Positions 62,063-64,000 of a stretch of DNA of 64,000 nt are shown in pieces. The stretch covers positions 62,001 to 126,000 of the forward strand of contig NZ_FNXY01000010.1 of assembly GCF_900108855.1 (NCBI RefSeq), read 5' to 3'. The notes under the pieces are model-generated. The model was given only the letters and a program-made list of their open reading frames with translations, searched no databases and was not told the origin of the DNA. Position numbers and translations under genes: made by a program. This stretch comes from Dyadobacter koreensis. Lineage in GTDB: Bacteria > Bacteroidota > Bacteroidia > Cytophagales > Spirosomataceae. The first letter of the stretch is position 1. The number at the start of each line of letters is the position of its first letter.

Positions 62063-64000
62063 TTATTCTTTAACTACTTTCATAACTCCCGTCATCAAGC
62101 GCCAGTGACCTGGGAACGTACAGACGTAAGGATAATCACCAACTTCTTTTGGTACCACAAATTTCAAACGGTATGTTTGTTCTGGATTTACCAAGGGCGT
62201 TGCTGCAATAATTTGAGGGATATTTGGTACATAATTTTTTTCAGCACCATCTTTTGCTGTAATCATTTTATCAGCTGCCGCACCGATAATTGCTGTTGTT
62301 TTTGGTTTTCCAACAACGATATTATGCTGCATCGCATCAGGGTTTTCAAAGATGATTTCAACCGTCTTTCCAGCTACTGCGGTAAATTCAGTCACACTGA
62401 ATTTCATCTCCTCACGAATCGCTTTGATACGAACGATCTGGACATTAGGATCCGAAGCCACTTCATCCTTGATACCGTAAGACTCCATAAGTGTTGTGAA
62501 TTTAGCGCTTAGGTCATCCTGAATATTTCCTTTTACAGAAGCAAGTAAAGTGCGGTTGGCATCAGAGAGTGTTTCTTTACGCTTTGGATTCCATGCGCCA
62601 AGGACACCTTTCAAAACAGCATTTCTTCCCTGCGGATCAAGAGATTCGGCTGTTTTGATTAGATCAAGTACTTCGTCACCGGAAGCATAAGAAGTATAAC
62701 CACGTGCAGCTCTTTCCAACGCAAAGTCAGACAAACGGTCCAGACGTTTCACTTCGAAACTTTTGCTCATCGTGTTATTTTTGTTCTCGTCTTTTTCCGG
62801 AACTACGTTGTCAACATCAACCGTCGCTGTCACGCTCACTTTTCCTGACTCGTCCGACGTAAATCCGAAACCCGCTTTCCATGGACCGTTGTTTCCTTCC
62901 GTTAGTTTAATAGTTTCGCCAGGAGCAATTCCGGCGTTTAACTGACGACTAACATAATTGGTATTTAAAGAGCGGCTTCTGATACCTACATTCACAACCG
63001 GAACCAGCTCTTTCGGTACTGCAACGCTTCCCTGATTGGTAATTTCAATCACAACTCTTGCATATTCCCGAACATAAGGAGTCGCCGGTTCGATGGTAAT
63101 ATTCGTAATGGCTAACTCAGCCGAACCTTGAACAGTCACTTTATTGGATTCATGATTATCGTGGTTTATTTTCGAATGGTCCATGACAGTTTTCTTGGAA
63201 TCCGTTCCTGTCGACTTTTGAGATCCAGATTTGCTTACGCGCTCAGCTAAATATTTCTGACGTAATTTTCCATCATGTGAGTTCAGGATCGCGGCAAATG
63301 CATCCGGCATCCACCGGTCGTCAGCCTGCGCATAACTGTCAAGAAGTCCGAGAACAGCAGTTTCGATTTGCGGTGTCAACGGAATTTCACAGAAAGCTAA
63401 AAGTGTATTTAAGACAACCAAAGGTTCCTTGTCGTGTAAAGCATCAATAGAAAGCAAAGTCTGAGCCGAGGCAGCAGTACGAGGTAAAACCTGAACGGCA
63501 GTTTTACGAACTGCATTACTTGGATGTTTCAAGGCAGCGTTTACTGCGGTCAAAACTTGTGGATCTTCTATTGAATTCAGTCCATGAAGCGTCCATAAAG
63601 CGTGGATTGCAGCGGTATTTAAACCGACTTCATCGACAGACTTGTCATTTACCAAAGCAACAAGCTGAGGAACTACGTCTTTTTGTCCACGTTCAACCAG
63701 CAATCTTTGTGCGTGGCGTCTCCAGAGCATATTGGTGTTTTTCAAAGTCGCAACCAATTCTTCCGGACGACTTTTGCTCAAAGAAACAGGTTTGTAAGCT
63801 GGTGCTTTTTTGTAAGCCACGCGGTAGAGACGACCGTGTGTGAAATCTCTCAAAGGCGTCTCGTAAGCATTTCCTGCACCGTTTTCAGAGCCTTTTGGTG
63901 TAGGGTTATGCTGAATAATGTAGCTATACCAGTCTGCAATCCAAACGGCTCCGTCCGGACCAACTTCTGCAAAAACAGGAGCAACCCATTCGTCCGCACC
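62063..64000 (-). CDS. C-terminal part of a large secreted protein with HEAT-like, CARDB and cupredoxin domains
   Basis: The frame is open to the window edge, so the N-terminus is missing; the visible part has 645 residues. The first 50 (GADEWVAPVFAEVGPDGAVW then IADWYSYIIQHNP) match the end of the PVC-type/membrane-bound dehydrogenase beta-propeller. HEAT-like helices follow (RPEELVATLKNTNMLWRRHA). A CARDB-type domain comes next (LAITNITIEPATPYVREYAR ... GIAPGETIKLTEGNNGPW). The C-terminus is an azurin-like cupredoxin with candidate copper ligands His in AMQHNIVVG, Cys and His in YVCTFPGHW and Met in LMTGVM. It probably oxidises a sugar or alcohol and passes electrons to the copper domain (inference). 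A cytochrome-like part may lie outside the window. Confidence 0.8.
   Translation of the reverse strand, partial: GADEWVAPVFAEVGPDGAVWIADWYSYIIQHNPTPKGSENGAGNAYETPLRDFTHGRLYRVAYKKAPAYKPVSLSKSRPEELVATLKNTNMLWRRHAQRLLVERGQKDVVPQLVALVNDKSVDEVGLNTAAIHALWTLHGLNSIEDPQVLTAVNAALKHPSNAVRKTAVQVLPRTAASAQTLLSIDALHDKEPLVVLNTLLAFCEIPLTPQIETAVLGLLDSYAQADDRWMPDAFAAILNSHDGKLRQKYLAERVSKSGSQKSTGTDSKKTVMDHSKINHDNHESNKVTVQGSAELAITNITIEPATPYVREYARVVIEITNQGSVAVPKELVPVVNVGIRSRSLNTNYVSRQLNAGIAPGETIKLTEGNNGPWKAGFGFTSDESGKVSVTATVDVDNVVPEKDENKNNTMSKSFEVKRLDRLSDFALERAARGYTSYASGDEVLDLIKTAESLDPQGRNAVLKGVLGAWNPKRKETLSDANRTLLASVKGNIQDDLSAKFTTLMESYGIKDEVASDPNVQIVRIKAIREEMKFSVTEFTAVAGKTVEIIFENPDAMQHNIVVGKPKTTAIIGAAADKMITAKDGAEKNYVPNIPQIIAATPLVNPEQTYRLKFVVPKEVGDYPYVCTFPGHWRLMTGVMKVVKE

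Overview
The window reads as chromosome from a Bacteroidota bacterium of the Cytophagales, most like Dyadobacter or a close relative. This is inferred from three SusC/SusD pairs, type IX secretion (T9SS) parts and sorting domains, Bacteroidota-type ECF sigma factor, DUF4290-murA pairing, SusC N-termini and a TAnnTTTG-type promoter. I see no rRNA, tRNA, CRISPR array, prophage or insertion sequence. The first and last genes are cut by the window edges.

Region 1 (1-24 kb) is mostly housekeeping and envelope. It holds the end of porV, a lone M16 protein without the zinc motif, a methyltransferase-photolyase pair, a DUF1080 protein, DUF4290-murA (MurA has Asp where the fosfomycin-target Cys normally sits), a small lipoprotein, a GT-C glycosyltransferase gene broken by one TAG codon, and a PorU2-like C25 protein with folA. 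Then come a PadR/PspC/GIN-domain cluster with a recognisable promoter and operator, an outer-membrane barrel, a thioesterase, RidA, gltX and an AIM24-like protein.

Region 2 (21.9-30.2 kb, minus strand) resembles a small nutrient-uptake locus: ECF sigma factor, a very short anti-sigma-like membrane protein, SusC, SusD and, beyond a terminator, a T9SS-sorted SASA-type esterase. A perfect 16-bp LacI/PurR-type palindrome lies upstream of the sigma gene.

Region 3 (30.8-46.5 kb) is amino-acid catabolism. A plus-strand run encodes a DHDPS-family deaminase, alpha-ketoglutarate semialdehyde dehydrogenase, 4-hydroxyproline 2-epimerase, a D-amino-acid (D-hydroxyproline) dehydrogenase and an APC permease. 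Together these make a complete route from trans-4-hydroxy-L-proline to 2-oxoglutarate. A Gfo/Idh/MocA oxidoreductase is divergent to it. On the minus strand follows a fused ATP-dependent 5-oxoprolinase with an NRAMP-fold transporter that lacks the usual metal-binding motifs. The intergenic gaps in this region carry short inverted and direct repeats.

Region 4 (46.6-64 kb) has an Rpn/PD-(D/E)XK nuclease-like gene, an M61 peptidase with a PDZ domain, and two further SusCD loci on the minus strand (one with an AraC-type regulator, one with a DUF3823 third component). The window closes with the C-terminal part of a large secreted protein carrying HEAT-like, CARDB and cupredoxin domains.

No wholly new multi-gene system is evident. 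The best candidates for something under-described are the NRAMP-like/5-oxoprolinase pair, the truncated anti-sigma unit in front of SusCD, and the amber-interrupted glycosyltransferase coupled to porU2.
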